Assembly (NCBI RefSeq): GCF_042684705.1
Contig: NZ_JBHULZ010000005.1
Location: forward strand, 1 to 29,054
Length of the DNA stretch: 29,054 nucleotides
DNA from: Mesonia sediminis
GTDB taxonomy: Bacteria > Bacteroidota > Bacteroidia > Flavobacteriales > Flavobacteriaceae
Direction of reading: 5' to 3'
The translations under genes were made by a program, and so were the position numbers. The notes beneath the pieces were generated by a model that was given only the letters and a program-made list of their open reading frames with translations, had not been told where the DNA came from and ran no database searches. Below, one piece after another: positions 21,492-29,054 of the stretch (the first letter of the stretch is position 1; every line of letters starts with the position of its first letter).

Positions 21492-22202
21492 ATGCAAAAT
21501 AAATCAATTGCTGTAACAGAACTAGGATTCAAAGATTTCAAGGAAACTTGGAATTTTCAAGAACGTTTATTTCAACAAATCATAGATACAAAGGTGGCCA
21601 ATAGACGTGAAGATAAAGATGATGAAACAAAAAATCATCTTCTTCTAGTAGAGCATCCGCACGTTTACACCTTGGGTAAAAATGGAGATGCAAAAAACTT
21701 GTTACTCGATGAAGCTAACTTAAAAAACATAGGTGCGCGTTTTTATAAAATTAATCGAGGCGGCGATATTACCTATCACGGGCCAGGACAACTGGTAGCT
21801 TATCCTATTTTAGACTTAGAAAATTTTTTTACCGATATTCATAAATACCTTAGGTTTCTTGAAGAAGTGGTTATTTTAACTCTGGACGAGTATGGTATTA
21901 AAGCGCAAAGGAGCGAGGGCGAAACAGGTGTGTGGTTAGATGTGGGTACTCCTTTTGCGCGCAAGATCTGTGCTATGGGGGTGCGTGCTAGTAGATGGAC
22001 CACTATGCACGGACTGGCGCTCAACGTGAACACCAATTTAGGTTACTTTGACCATATTGTTCCGTGTGGTATAGAAGATAAAGCGGTTACTTCGCTACAC
22101 GTTGAGTTAGGAAAGGAAGATATTCCGCTGGCAGAAGTGAAAAGTATAATGCTTAAACATTTTGAAAAACGGTTTGAAGCACAATTGAATTATGATTTAT
22201 GA
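21492..22202 (+). CDS. lipB: lipoyl(octanoyl) transferase
   Basis: The 236-residue enzyme moves octanoyl from acyl-carrier protein to lipoyl domains such as GcvH and the 2-oxoacid dehydrogenases. Family motifs are LLVEHPHVYTLGKNG, NRGGDITYHGPGQLVAYPILDL, GVWLD, and RKICAMGVRASRWTTMHGLALNVN. The catalytic Lys158 (RKICAMG) and Cys192 (IVPCGIED) are both present. Its TGA overlaps the ATG of the next gene (ATGA), so translation is coupled. A probable -7 element TATCTTTA with adjacent inverted repeats lies upstream. Confidence 0.97.
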   Translation: MQNKSIAVTELGFKDFKETWNFQERLFQQIIDTKVANRREDKDDETKNHLLLVEHPHVYTLGKNGDAKNLLLDEANLKNIGARFYKINRGGDITYHGPGQLVAYPILDLENFFTDIHKYLRFLEEVVILTLDEYGIKAQRSEGETGVWLDVGTPFARKICAMGVRASRWTTMHGLALNVNTNLGYFDHIVPCGIEDKAVTSLHVELGKEDIPLAEVKSIMLKHFEKRFEAQLNYDL

Positions 22203-23410
22203 ACACCCAAAGAGTAACATTCAACAATAGAGAAGGCCATAGCTTAAGAGCTCATTTAGATCTACCTGCTTTTGCAAAGCCTAAGCAATATGTATTATTA
22301 GCACATTGCTTTACTTGTGGTAAAGATTTAAAAGGCTTTAGAAACATAAGTAAAGCGCTAACTCAAAATGATTTTGCCGTATTTCGGTTTGATTTTACAG
22401 GTTTAGGGCAAAGTGAGGGTGATTTTGCTGAGACTACTTTTTCTAGCAATATCACCGATTTGCTAGATGCTGCAGCATATTTAAAAGAGAATTACCAAGC
22501 TCCAAGTTTGCTGGTAGGACACTCGCTAGGAGGAGCAGCAGCTATTTTAGCGGCGCGCCACTTATCTACTTTAAAAGCTTTGGTTAGTATTGGCAGTCCC
22601 AGTCATACTAGTCATGTTAAAAACCTATTTGGTACTGCGCAAGAAGAAATACAGGCAAAAGGGGAGGCGCAGGTGGTGCTAGCCGGACGAAAATTTACCT
22701 TTAAACAAGAATTTATTAAAGACTTAGAAGAGCATAATCCGCTTAAAGCGTTAAAAGAATTGCGTCTTCCTTATTTGAATTTGCATGCGCCCCACGATGA
22801 GGTAGTTGCTATTAAACACGCACAAGAACTTTATGTAGCCGCCATGCATCCTAAAAGTTTTGTGAGTTTAGACAGCGCAGACCATTTGCTTTCAGATGAA
22901 AATGATGCTGTTTATGCGGGACAATTAATAGCATCTTGGGCCAAACGCTATCTCCCAGAAATAGAAAGTGAAGTAGCTCAAACACAAGATTCGGCTACCG
23001 CAAATTTGCATGTAGAAGATGGGTTTACTACTCACATGCAAGTAGGGAGTCATTATTTATTAGCCGATGAGCCCACAAAGGTTGGAGGAAAAAATAAAGG
23101 GCCTAATCCTTTTGAATTTTTAGCAGGAGGGCTTTCAGCATGTACTGCCATGACTTTACGGATGTATATTGATCATAAAAAATGGCCAGTAGATCAAATT
23201 AATGTGCTCACCCAACATCATAAAATAGAACGAGAAGAAGCGGGCGAAAGCATTAAGCAAGATTTGTTTAAACGAAAAATTACTTATAGAGGGAGTATAG
23301 ATGCTAAACAAGAGCAGCGACTACTTGCGATTGCCAATCGTTGTCCCGTACATAAAACACTAACGAGCGTTTCTGAAATCGAAACCGAAATAAATCAACA
23401 AAACCATTAG
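22199..23410 (+). CDS. bifunctional alpha/beta hydrolase/OsmC family protein
   Basis: The 403-residue fusion has an N-terminal alpha/beta hydrolase (about 1-255) with nucleophile Ser109 in GHSLGG, a DFTGLGQSEG segment, HDEVV (acid region) and SADHLLSD (catalytic His region). The C-terminal OsmC/Ohr-like domain (about 265-400) has GGKNKGPNPFEFLAGGLSACTAMTLRMY with Cys315 and NRCPVHKTL with Cys382, the two redox cysteines that reduce organic peroxides. The architecture is a conserved family; the pairing suggests that peroxidised acyl esters are hydrolysed and reduced by one chain, which is inference. It overlaps lipB by 4 nt. It ends 3 nt from the stop of the convergent lipoprotein gene. Confidence 0.92.
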   Translation: MNTQRVTFNNREGHSLRAHLDLPAFAKPKQYVLLAHCFTCGKDLKGFRNISKALTQNDFAVFRFDFTGLGQSEGDFAETTFSSNITDLLDAAAYLKENYQAPSLLVGHSLGGAAAILAARHLSTLKALVSIGSPSHTSHVKNLFGTAQEEIQAKGEAQVVLAGRKFTFKQEFIKDLEEHNPLKALKELRLPYLNLHAPHDEVVAIKHAQELYVAAMHPKSFVSLDSADHLLSDENDAVYAGQLIASWAKRYLPEIESEVAQTQDSATANLHVEDGFTTHMQVGSHYLLADEPTKVGGKNKGPNPFEFLAGGLSACTAMTLRMYIDHKKWPVDQINVLTQHHKIEREEAGESIKQDLFKRKITYRGSIDAKQEQRLLAIANRCPVHKTLTSVSEIETEINQQNH

Positions 23411-23413
23411 GTT

Positions 23414-25885
23414 TCAATTAAGATGATAAATTAAAACACTATTTTTTTCACCCTGTACAATTAATTCTAACTTACCTTTAGCATCAATATTTTCTATGCT
23501 TGCGCGAGAATTACCGTAAACAGGGAAACCGGGTAGCAGTTCTCCGTTTTTATCAAAAACATAGACTTTTTGTGCCTGGGTATCGGTTATGGTAATATAG
23601 CTTTGTTTATTGAATTCAAAAATAGCGGGTTGGGTGTACAAACCGTAATCAAGTTGAATACGCTTATCATTTATAAGCAATTCGTTTTCGTTGCTAATGG
23701 CCCAAGTACCATTTTTAAAAGCAGCAGTATGATTATCTTGTAAACCTAAATCCTTCCGCGTAAGCTTAGCTTTTTCATCAATTAATATTTTACCTTTGGT
23801 ATCTAAACTGCTAAACTTATTTTTTTCCACTTGCCACTGCGCTGAGCTAAAATCTATTTTCTCTTTAATTTTTAAGCGCTCTTCACCAGTACGACTTAAC
23901 AGGTGTAAGCTTCCACTTTCTTCGGGTATACTAATGTAATCTCTAGATTCAATGCGTAAATGATTAGGCGTGTTTAAGATAGGCGATGAGGTGGGTTTCA
24001 TTTGAAAGCCTTTTACCTGTTTTCCGTTTTTATCCCACATTAAAACTACATTGTTTTGGGTGCTTACAAACCTATAATTGTGGTTGTTAGCATAATCAAA
24101 TACGCCCAAGGCTTGGGTTTGTGGCGATTTAAATTGAAGGGGAAAGGGTTTTACCGATTTACCATTTACCGCCAGAATATGCAGTTGATGTGGAGTGGAA
24201 AAAGCGATTTGCAAACGGCTGTTGTTATAAAGATCTACTACTTGAGGTTCTCCTAAGATGGGTCCTTCTAGCGCTTTGCTAAAGACAAGCTCTCCTTTGT
24301 AATTGAATACTTGTAGCAAATGATCTATGTCTTGAACTGCAATATATTGCTCACCTGTACGCCAGTAAGGGAAGAAAAAAGGAGCTTTGTTAATGGGTTT
24401 CTCTGTTTTTATGGTGCCTACCTGTATGGCGTTTTGATTACCGCTTGGGCGATTAATTTTTTGCATAACCATATGCACGTGAGCAAAATTTGTGTCATAT
24501 ACCAATTGCGTGGCAGTTATAGGAAACCCATTGGTTTTTATTTGCTCTATATCTTTTGTAAGGTTTGATTTAAGCCTATCTTTTAGGAGGTTTTTGAAGT
24601 TATCGTTTAAACTTACGCTAAGTATACTCGAATAATCGCTTAGCGATGAAAGTGTTTCTTTGTAATAGTTTTGATTGATTAAGGTAGACTCGTTTAAATA
24701 ATTGGCTATAATATGCTCTATACTCGCTATTTTTTCAGCAAAGATGAGGTGATTATCTAAAAAGCAGTAATAACTTAGTTTCTTTGCCGTGATTAAAGGA
24801 TAGAACTGTTTTCTAAACAAGTCAGCATTATCAAATTTAAAAATATCTATAGATCTAAAATTTTTGCTTACTTGCGTATGGGCCAATAAGGCTTCTTTAC
24901 TTAAACTAATATCTAGTGCTCGCGCTGCAACAACATCCCCTTGAGGCAAGTGTATACTACCAATTTCTACTAAAGTTTCCGCTAAACTGAGGCTGTCTTT
25001 GGTTTTAGAGTTCTTTTTTTCATTACCTAATGCTTCAATAAGTTTTTTGCCTTGGTCAAAAGTAAAACTGGTGTAAGCGTAGGCATTTAAGGGGACTACT
25101 GCAGCCAATTCACTATGTTGTGGTTTAACCGAAGCAAAAGCATCTATGATGGCTGATTGAGCAGAAACAGCCTGTGTAATACCATCTAATTGAATTTTTT
25201 CTGGTTCAAGACTAATCTCTAGAATGCTCCAGCCCGTTAAACCTTTCAGGTTATTGAAAGAACGCGTAAAATGCTGATCAAAATGCGCTATAACCTCTGG
25301 GAAATTAAAGAAAAGTGCAAATTTTGCGCTAGCACCGGTTTCATAAATTTTTTCTAGGCCAGCTGGTTGCGGAATGGGTGTTGCAAAATTTCTTATAATG
25401 TTTTCAAGCACTAGTTTTGAAGTACTTACCACAAAAAGTTGCTCTAATTGTACCGTGTAAGCTTCAACTTTATTTAAGGTATAATGCTTTACGGTAGCAT
25501 TATCATAGGTGTAACTAGTAACTTTCTTGTCTTTGATTTTATCAAGATCAACTAGTTCTGGGGTATGCTTGCTAAGTAATGTGATGGCAGGGCGGTCTTT
25601 ACCAGCTGGGGTAAAGCAAATCAAGCTCTCTTCTTCTAATTTTAAATAGTTATTGTTTAAAAATGATTGTGTAAAATAAGTCAAAAACCCATCATATTCC
25701 TGTTGCTTCAACCACTCTTGATTATTTAATTGATTGATAAAAAGGGAAAGATCACTTGTTTTTAAAACCGCAAACGTTTTTGGGGGTATGGCTTCAAATA
25801 AATCTTTTTGAAGCTGCTTTTCTTTTCGGCAACTCGACAGTAAAATGGAAAAGGTTATAAATAAGTATAATATCTTTCTATTCAT
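23414..25885 (-). CDS. large lipoprotein, N-terminal DUF3352-like and C-terminal beta-propeller-like regions
   Basis: The 823-residue protein begins MNRKILYLFITFSILLSSC, a lipoprotein signal. The start is ATG 25885: the ORF could begin 8 codons earlier, but that ATG lies within the -7 promoter element. The N-terminal 480 residues (IPPKTFAVLKTSDLSLFINQL, VVPLNAYAYTSFTFDQGKKL) resemble DUF3352-type proteins. From about 510 on, repeats of the form YxGELVF, VNGKSVKPFPLQF, DKNGKQVKGFQMK and DKNGELLPGFPVYG suggest a PQQ/WD-like propeller. It probably sits in the cell envelope; the function is unknown. It follows rnhB in the same direction. Confidence 0.72.
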   Translation of the reverse strand: MNRKILYLFITFSILLSSCRKEKQLQKDLFEAIPPKTFAVLKTSDLSLFINQLNNQEWLKQQEYDGFLTYFTQSFLNNNYLKLEEESLICFTPAGKDRPAITLLSKHTPELVDLDKIKDKKVTSYTYDNATVKHYTLNKVEAYTVQLEQLFVVSTSKLVLENIIRNFATPIPQPAGLEKIYETGASAKFALFFNFPEVIAHFDQHFTRSFNNLKGLTGWSILEISLEPEKIQLDGITQAVSAQSAIIDAFASVKPQHSELAAVVPLNAYAYTSFTFDQGKKLIEALGNEKKNSKTKDSLSLAETLVEIGSIHLPQGDVVAARALDISLSKEALLAHTQVSKNFRSIDIFKFDNADLFRKQFYPLITAKKLSYYCFLDNHLIFAEKIASIEHIIANYLNESTLINQNYYKETLSSLSDYSSILSVSLNDNFKNLLKDRLKSNLTKDIEQIKTNGFPITATQLVYDTNFAHVHMVMQKINRPSGNQNAIQVGTIKTEKPINKAPFFFPYWRTGEQYIAVQDIDHLLQVFNYKGELVFSKALEGPILGEPQVVDLYNNSRLQIAFSTPHQLHILAVNGKSVKPFPLQFKSPQTQALGVFDYANNHNYRFVSTQNNVVLMWDKNGKQVKGFQMKPTSSPILNTPNHLRIESRDYISIPEESGSLHLLSRTGEERLKIKEKIDFSSAQWQVEKNKFSSLDTKGKILIDEKAKLTRKDLGLQDNHTAAFKNGTWAISNENELLINDKRIQLDYGLYTQPAIFEFNKQSYITITDTQAQKVYVFDKNGELLPGFPVYGNSRASIENIDAKGKLELIVQGEKNSVLIYHLN

Positions 25886-25906
25886 CTTAGGCGTAACTTG
25901 TTTAAA

Positions 25907-25914
25907 CAAAATTA
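25907..25914 (-). promoter_or_regulatory. -7 element TAATTTTG for the large lipoprotein
   Basis: Exact TAnnTTTG on the minus strand, 21 nt before ATG 25885 and overlapping the alternative upstream ATG. No clear -33 TTTG is present. Confidence 0.55.
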
Positions 25915-25919
25915 TAAAA

Positions 25920-26519
25920 TTATAAGGCTAAAGTATATTGTTCTGGTAATAACCTAAAACTTTTTCTGTGATATGGGCTGGCTCCATGCGAGCGAATAGC
26001 AGCTCGATGTTCTGCAGTAGGATAACCCTTATTCTTGGCCCAATTATAAATAGGGGCTTGCTCATGAATTTGCAACATATGTTGGTCTCTAGCAGTTTTA
26101 GCCAAAACAGAGGCCGCAGCAATATTTAAAAATTTGGCATCACCTTTTACAATGCATTGATGCGGGATTCCATTTATGGGAGTAAACTTATTGCCATCAA
26201 CAGCAATAAAATCTGGCTTGATACTAAGTTGCTTAATGGCTCGTCGCATAGCCAATAGCGATGCCTGCAAAATATTTATTTCATCTATTTCTTGTTCACT
26301 TACGTGTACTATGGCAAATGCTAAAGCTTCTTTTTTGATGATAGGGCAAAGTTTTTCGCGCTGGGCGGGTGTTAGTTTCTTGCTATCGGTTAAAAAAGCA
26401 TGTTTAAAATTTGGCGGCAAAATAACCGCTGCAGCGGTAACAGGACCAGCAAGACATCCGCGCCCAGCTTCATCGGTTCCGCATTCGTAATTATGAGTAC
26501 TATATTGTATTGGTAGCAT
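25920..26519 (-). CDS. rnhB: ribonuclease HII
   Basis: The 199-residue enzyme removes ribonucleotides and RNA primers from DNA-RNA hybrids. GTDEAGRGCLAGPVTAAAVIL contains the first Asp-Glu pair of the DEDD site; DFIAVDGNKF and AASVLAKTARDQHM supply the other acidic residues, and the GYPTAEHRAAIRSHGASPYHRKSF tail is typical. The start is ATG 26517-26519; a TTG five codons upstream lies inside the promoter. The promoter -7 element ends 4 nt before this ATG, so the mRNA is probably leaderless or nearly so. Confidence 0.96.
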   Translation of the reverse strand: MLPIQYSTHNYECGTDEAGRGCLAGPVTAAAVILPPNFKHAFLTDSKKLTPAQREKLCPIIKKEALAFAIVHVSEQEIDEINILQASLLAMRRAIKQLSIKPDFIAVDGNKFTPINGIPHQCIVKGDAKFLNIAAASVLAKTARDQHMLQIHEQAPIYNWAKNKGYPTAEHRAAIRSHGASPYHRKSFRLLPEQYTLAL

Positions 26520-26523
26520 AGTA

Positions 26524-26531
26524 CAAAAATA
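26524..26531 (-). promoter_or_regulatory. rnhB -7 element TATTTTTG
   Basis: Exact TAnnTTTG on the minus strand, only 4 nt from the rnhB ATG. It excludes the TTG-started longer ORF. Confidence 0.6.
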
Positions 26532-26589
26532 CAAGATAATTAAAAAGAAGTACTTATAATTTGATAAATCCTGTTTAACAAAAAAATGA

Positions 26590-26597
26590 TACTTTTG
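26590..26597 (+). promoter_or_regulatory. -7 element TACTTTTG of the porin gene
   Basis: Exact TAnnTTTG, 18 nt before ATG 26616. It overlaps the codons after an upstream in-frame ATG (26586), which would therefore not be transcribed. Confidence 0.65.
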
Positions 26598-26615
26598 CCT
26601 TACTTAAAAAGCACT

Positions 26616-28565
26616 ATGTTTAAGAATTTATTCCTTTTACTAATTATTCTCTTTGGCCAAAATATTTGTGCACAGACGCTTCGTGGTAATGCTGGTCAGT
26701 TTGGTAATAGATCAGACCAGATGAAGCAAAAATCGGTGGTTGACAATCGTGAAAAGCCGCCCATTACAGATTATAAAATAATTAGTCATACTCAGGATAC
26801 CACTTTTGTAGATACTACACTTAGCATTGCTAAATTTTATAAATACAATTACCTGCGTAAAGATAATTTTGACAAACGGGCGTATTCAAACATAGGGGAA
26901 GGATATACGCAACTAGCTAATAAAATTAAGAATAATGCGATATCAGATATAGGGATGCACGCAAAACAACACCCAATTCTAGGTTTAGAAGATGTGTCCT
27001 ATTATCACGTACCCACCCCGTTAACCGAATTGTATTTTAAAACTACACTGGAGCAAGGGCAAAGTTTAGATGCCTTTTTTACCTCAAACATCAGTAATAA
27101 GCTTAACTTTTTTATAGGGTATAAAGGTTTACGCTCGCTGGGTCGATACAAAAACAACTTGACCAGTCAAGGAAGTTTTAGGCTTGGTGGTAGTTATACG
27201 AGCGATAATAAACGTTATGTATTGAAGACACATTTTGTTTCTCAAGATTTGAGTACTCAAGAAAACGGCGGGCTAACGAGCCTAGCGATTGAACAATATA
27301 AAAGTAAATCGGATGAGTTTGATGACCGCACCCTACTGGCAGTCAATTTTCAAGATGCCGAAAGCAAGTTTTACCACAAACGTTTTGTACTCGATCAAAC
27401 CTATCATCTCATTGCCACCGATAAGAATGCAGGAGCTGGTGCCTTATCGCTCAATCATTATTTTAATTTCACAGACAAAGAGTACAACTATTTTCAACAA
27501 AATGCCTTTGACGGATTTGGTGCTAGCTTTACGGAATTAAAAATCAACAATGAAACCGAATACCAACAGCTAAACAATGCTTTTAACCTAGCATCAAATC
27601 TTAAAAACATTGGCTACCTAAAAGCCGGATTGGAATATAGTCATTTAAATTACGGCTACAGGCGCAAGGTTGTTCTCAATGCCCAGACAATTCCAAATAA
27701 TTTAAAAGATGATATTTTGCAGTTCAAAGCTTTATATTCTAATCAGTTTAATCAAATAAGTTTACAAGCCAACTTGGTGGCCAAGATACTAGGAGAGTAT
27801 GCTGGAAATATATTGGATGCCGAAGCAGCCTATCATTTTGGCAAAGAAAATAAATTTGGAGCTAATTTGCTTATAGAAAAAACGAGTCCAGATTTACAGT
27901 ACCATATGTTTCAAAGTGATTATAAAGCATACAATTGGCGCAAAGACCTAGATGAAGTAGAACAGCAAAAGTTTACTGCTTTTCTGCAAATGCCCAAGTG
28001 GGTTAATATCGAAGCTTCTTTTTCTCGAATTAAAAATCTAACCTATTTTGAATTTTCAGATAGCCCACAAGCCATTTCAGATTCTGTTGTTAGTGTAACT
28101 CAAGCATCGTCTAAAACCATATATTTTGATGTAAAAGCGAATAAAGAAATTGCTATGGGGTCTTTTAAATGGGATAACACCTTATTATTTCAAAAGGTAA
28201 CTCAGAACAACGAAGGGCTCAATCTTCCCGATTATGTTTTTAGGAGCACACTATTATTTGAAGACAATTGGTTTAAAAATGCCTTGTTTTTACAAACGGG
28301 CTTAATGCTTAATTACGCTTCCCAATTTTACGCCGATGCTTACAACCCTATAGTAGGTAATTATGTAGTGCAGAATAAATGGGAGATAGACGTAGAGCCA
28401 CAAGTCGATTTCTTCTTTAATGCCAAAATACAACAAACCCGTCTATTCTTTCAATTAGAAAATGTATTAGACGCATTCACAACCAATAATGCATTTGTTG
28501 CACCAGGTTTGCCTTCTCGTGATTTCAGTATCCGATTTGGTTTGGTCTGGAATTTCTTTTTGTAG
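26616..28565 (+). CDS. putative outer-membrane porin (Porin_10-like)
   Basis: The 649-residue protein starts MFKNLFLLLIILFGQNICAQ, a clean type I signal peptide with cleavage after CAQ. The ten-codon-longer start is rejected because of the promoter position. The body alternates aromatic and polar residues in beta-strand fashion (FTSNISNKLNFFIGYKGLRS, GSYTSDNKRYVLKTHFVSQD, RDFSIRFGLVWNFF). It ends in Phe (VWNFFL, Phe next to last), close to an outer-membrane barrel insertion signal. Near the N-terminus TPLTELYFKTTLEQGQSLD matches the putative-porin family common in Bacteroidota. Transported substrate is unknown. It is monocistronic and divergent from rnhB. Confidence 0.85.
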   Translation: MFKNLFLLLIILFGQNICAQTLRGNAGQFGNRSDQMKQKSVVDNREKPPITDYKIISHTQDTTFVDTTLSIAKFYKYNYLRKDNFDKRAYSNIGEGYTQLANKIKNNAISDIGMHAKQHPILGLEDVSYYHVPTPLTELYFKTTLEQGQSLDAFFTSNISNKLNFFIGYKGLRSLGRYKNNLTSQGSFRLGGSYTSDNKRYVLKTHFVSQDLSTQENGGLTSLAIEQYKSKSDEFDDRTLLAVNFQDAESKFYHKRFVLDQTYHLIATDKNAGAGALSLNHYFNFTDKEYNYFQQNAFDGFGASFTELKINNETEYQQLNNAFNLASNLKNIGYLKAGLEYSHLNYGYRRKVVLNAQTIPNNLKDDILQFKALYSNQFNQISLQANLVAKILGEYAGNILDAEAAYHFGKENKFGANLLIEKTSPDLQYHMFQSDYKAYNWRKDLDEVEQQKFTAFLQMPKWVNIEASFSRIKNLTYFEFSDSPQAISDSVVSVTQASSKTIYFDVKANKEIAMGSFKWDNTLLFQKVTQNNEGLNLPDYVFRSTLLFEDNWFKNALFLQTGLMLNYASQFYADAYNPIVGNYVVQNKWEIDVEPQVDFFFNAKIQQTRLFFQLENVLDAFTTNNAFVAPGLPSRDFSIRFGLVWNFFL

Positions 28566-28883
28566 AAGTTGCTTAGCTATATCTAGATAATTTATCTTTT
28601 TAAGAATAGTTGTTGAATAGTTACCCCTTCGCTTTCGCGGAATTATTCTCGTTACCTATTATTAATTGTACTAACATATATAGGAGGGAAGCGGGTTGAT
28701 CATTATTTAACCCTGAATTTTTGAATGAGGAGTTAGCCCTTTTTATAATAGCATAATTTAAGTCTACCTCCATTTCCATAAACTTGGATAGAAACTTTAA
28801 AAAAACTTTAGGTGGTTAAATCACTTGTTAGCAAGCCATTAGTATTTCATTAAAAAATAAATCAAAAAAAAGCCCATAAAAAG
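28566..28883. other. intergenic, no gene seen
   Basis: This 318-bp stretch after the porin gene has stops in every frame. The only visible structure is an imperfect hairpin near 28627-28642 (TTCGC/GCGGAA). It probably contains 3' untranslated sequence and the upstream region of the following promoters. Confidence 0.6.
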
Positions 28884-28914
28884 TTTGCGCAATGGAATAA
28901 AGGTTCTACATTTG
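28884..28914 (+). promoter_or_regulatory. consensus promoter P1, TTTG-19 nt-TACATTTG
   Basis: TTTG at 28884-28887 and TACATTTG at 28907-28914 match both boxes of the Bacteroidota housekeeping promoter with exact 19-nt spacing. A-rich DNA precedes it (28851-28882), as in UP-element-like regions. It points right, out of the window. Confidence 0.88.
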
Positions 28915-28976
28915 CACCCGCAAACGACGCAAGTCATTGTAAGTTCATTAAAAAGCGAAATAGTTTAGTTTAGGGG

Positions 28977-29007
28977 TTGTGAGATAAAGAAAGACTTTTT
29001 ATCTTTG
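28977..29007 (+). promoter_or_regulatory. tandem promoter P2, TTGT-19 nt-TATCTTTG
   Basis: TATCTTTG at 29000-29007 is an exact -7 element, with TTGT 19 nt upstream. It lies 93 bp after P1 in the same direction. Two strong tandem promoters followed by non-coding sequence to the edge suggest an rRNA or similar stable-RNA operon beyond 29054. Confidence 0.75.
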
Positions 29008-29054
29008 CCTTCTTAAATAAGCTAAGCGGTTGTCAAAAATAAATTTTAAAAAAA

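Noticed and set aside
25886..25909. Longer large lipoprotein starting at 25909
   Set aside because: That ATG falls within the TAATTTTG element; the 25885 start gives a compact lipoprotein signal.
26520..26534. Longer rnhB starting at TTG 26534
   Set aside because: The TTG start and its first codons coincide with the -7 box TATTTTTG; ATG 26519 gives the normal family N-terminus.
26586..26615. Longer porin gene starting at ATG 26586
   Set aside because: The TACTTTTG promoter element lies after this ATG, and the signal peptide begins cleanly at ATG 26616.

Overview
The window is AT-rich chromosomal DNA from a member of the Bacteroidota, most likely the Flavobacteriaceae. The evidence is the T9SS type B (CHU_C-like) C-terminus at the left edge, the XrtF exosortase with its partner gene, an alpha/beta-hydrolase/OsmC fusion, a Porin_10-like outer-membrane protein, many SPII lipoproteins, and repeated use of the Bacteroidota sigma-70 promoter (TTTG, about 19-21 nt, TAnnTTTG). 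I cannot name the genus.

Layout. 1-339: end of a probably highly expressed T9SS-secreted surface protein. 340-1113: gene-free DNA with a four-copy 11-bp repeat running into a perfect 20-bp palindrome. 1114-2708 (-): ketoacyl-ACP-synthase-III-like enzyme and a small methyltransferase. 2974-5829 (-): gcvP with its own terminator and promoter. 5974-7596: UbiA-like membrane protein, convergent with and overlapping an ECF sigma factor/zinc anti-sigma pair. 7675-10034 (+): glycosyltransferase and hemW. 10031-11558: GAF/fRMsr-type protein, divergent from xrtF and its associated membrane protein. 11640-14117 (-): large zinc-metalloprotease lipoprotein. 14252-14851 (+): DUF937 protein.

15034-19622 is an accessory region between DUF937 and lysS, and is the most interesting part of the window. 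It holds a 576-codon lipoprotein ORF ending in a Tae4-type peptidoglycan amidase domain (Cys and His conserved). A lipoprotein that looks like its Tai4 immunity partner overlaps it by 16 nt. A decayed second copy of the effector tail plus immunity gene follows exactly 609 bp downstream. The effector start contains five tandem copies of the 8-mer GCTATCTC inside the signal-peptide region. The natural ATG is out of frame at five copies but would be in frame at four or seven, so this looks like a phase-variable toxin lipoprotein. Next come two accessory lipoprotein genes (TraB/GumN-like and Cys-rich), bracketed by two identical 76-bp copies of the lysS terminator region, which suggests cassette insertion by recombination.

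19622-28565 returns to core genes: lysS (-), lipB and the hydrolase/OsmC fusion (+, ATGA overlap), a large lipoprotein with a beta-propeller-like C-terminus (-), rnhB (-) and a Porin_10-like gene (+). The window ends with two tandem strong promoters pointing right. These probably drive a stable-RNA or other highly expressed operon beyond the edge.

Several starts were corrected because a TAnnTTTG promoter element overlaps or follows the longest-ORF start. All identifications are from reading the sequence; no database search was run.
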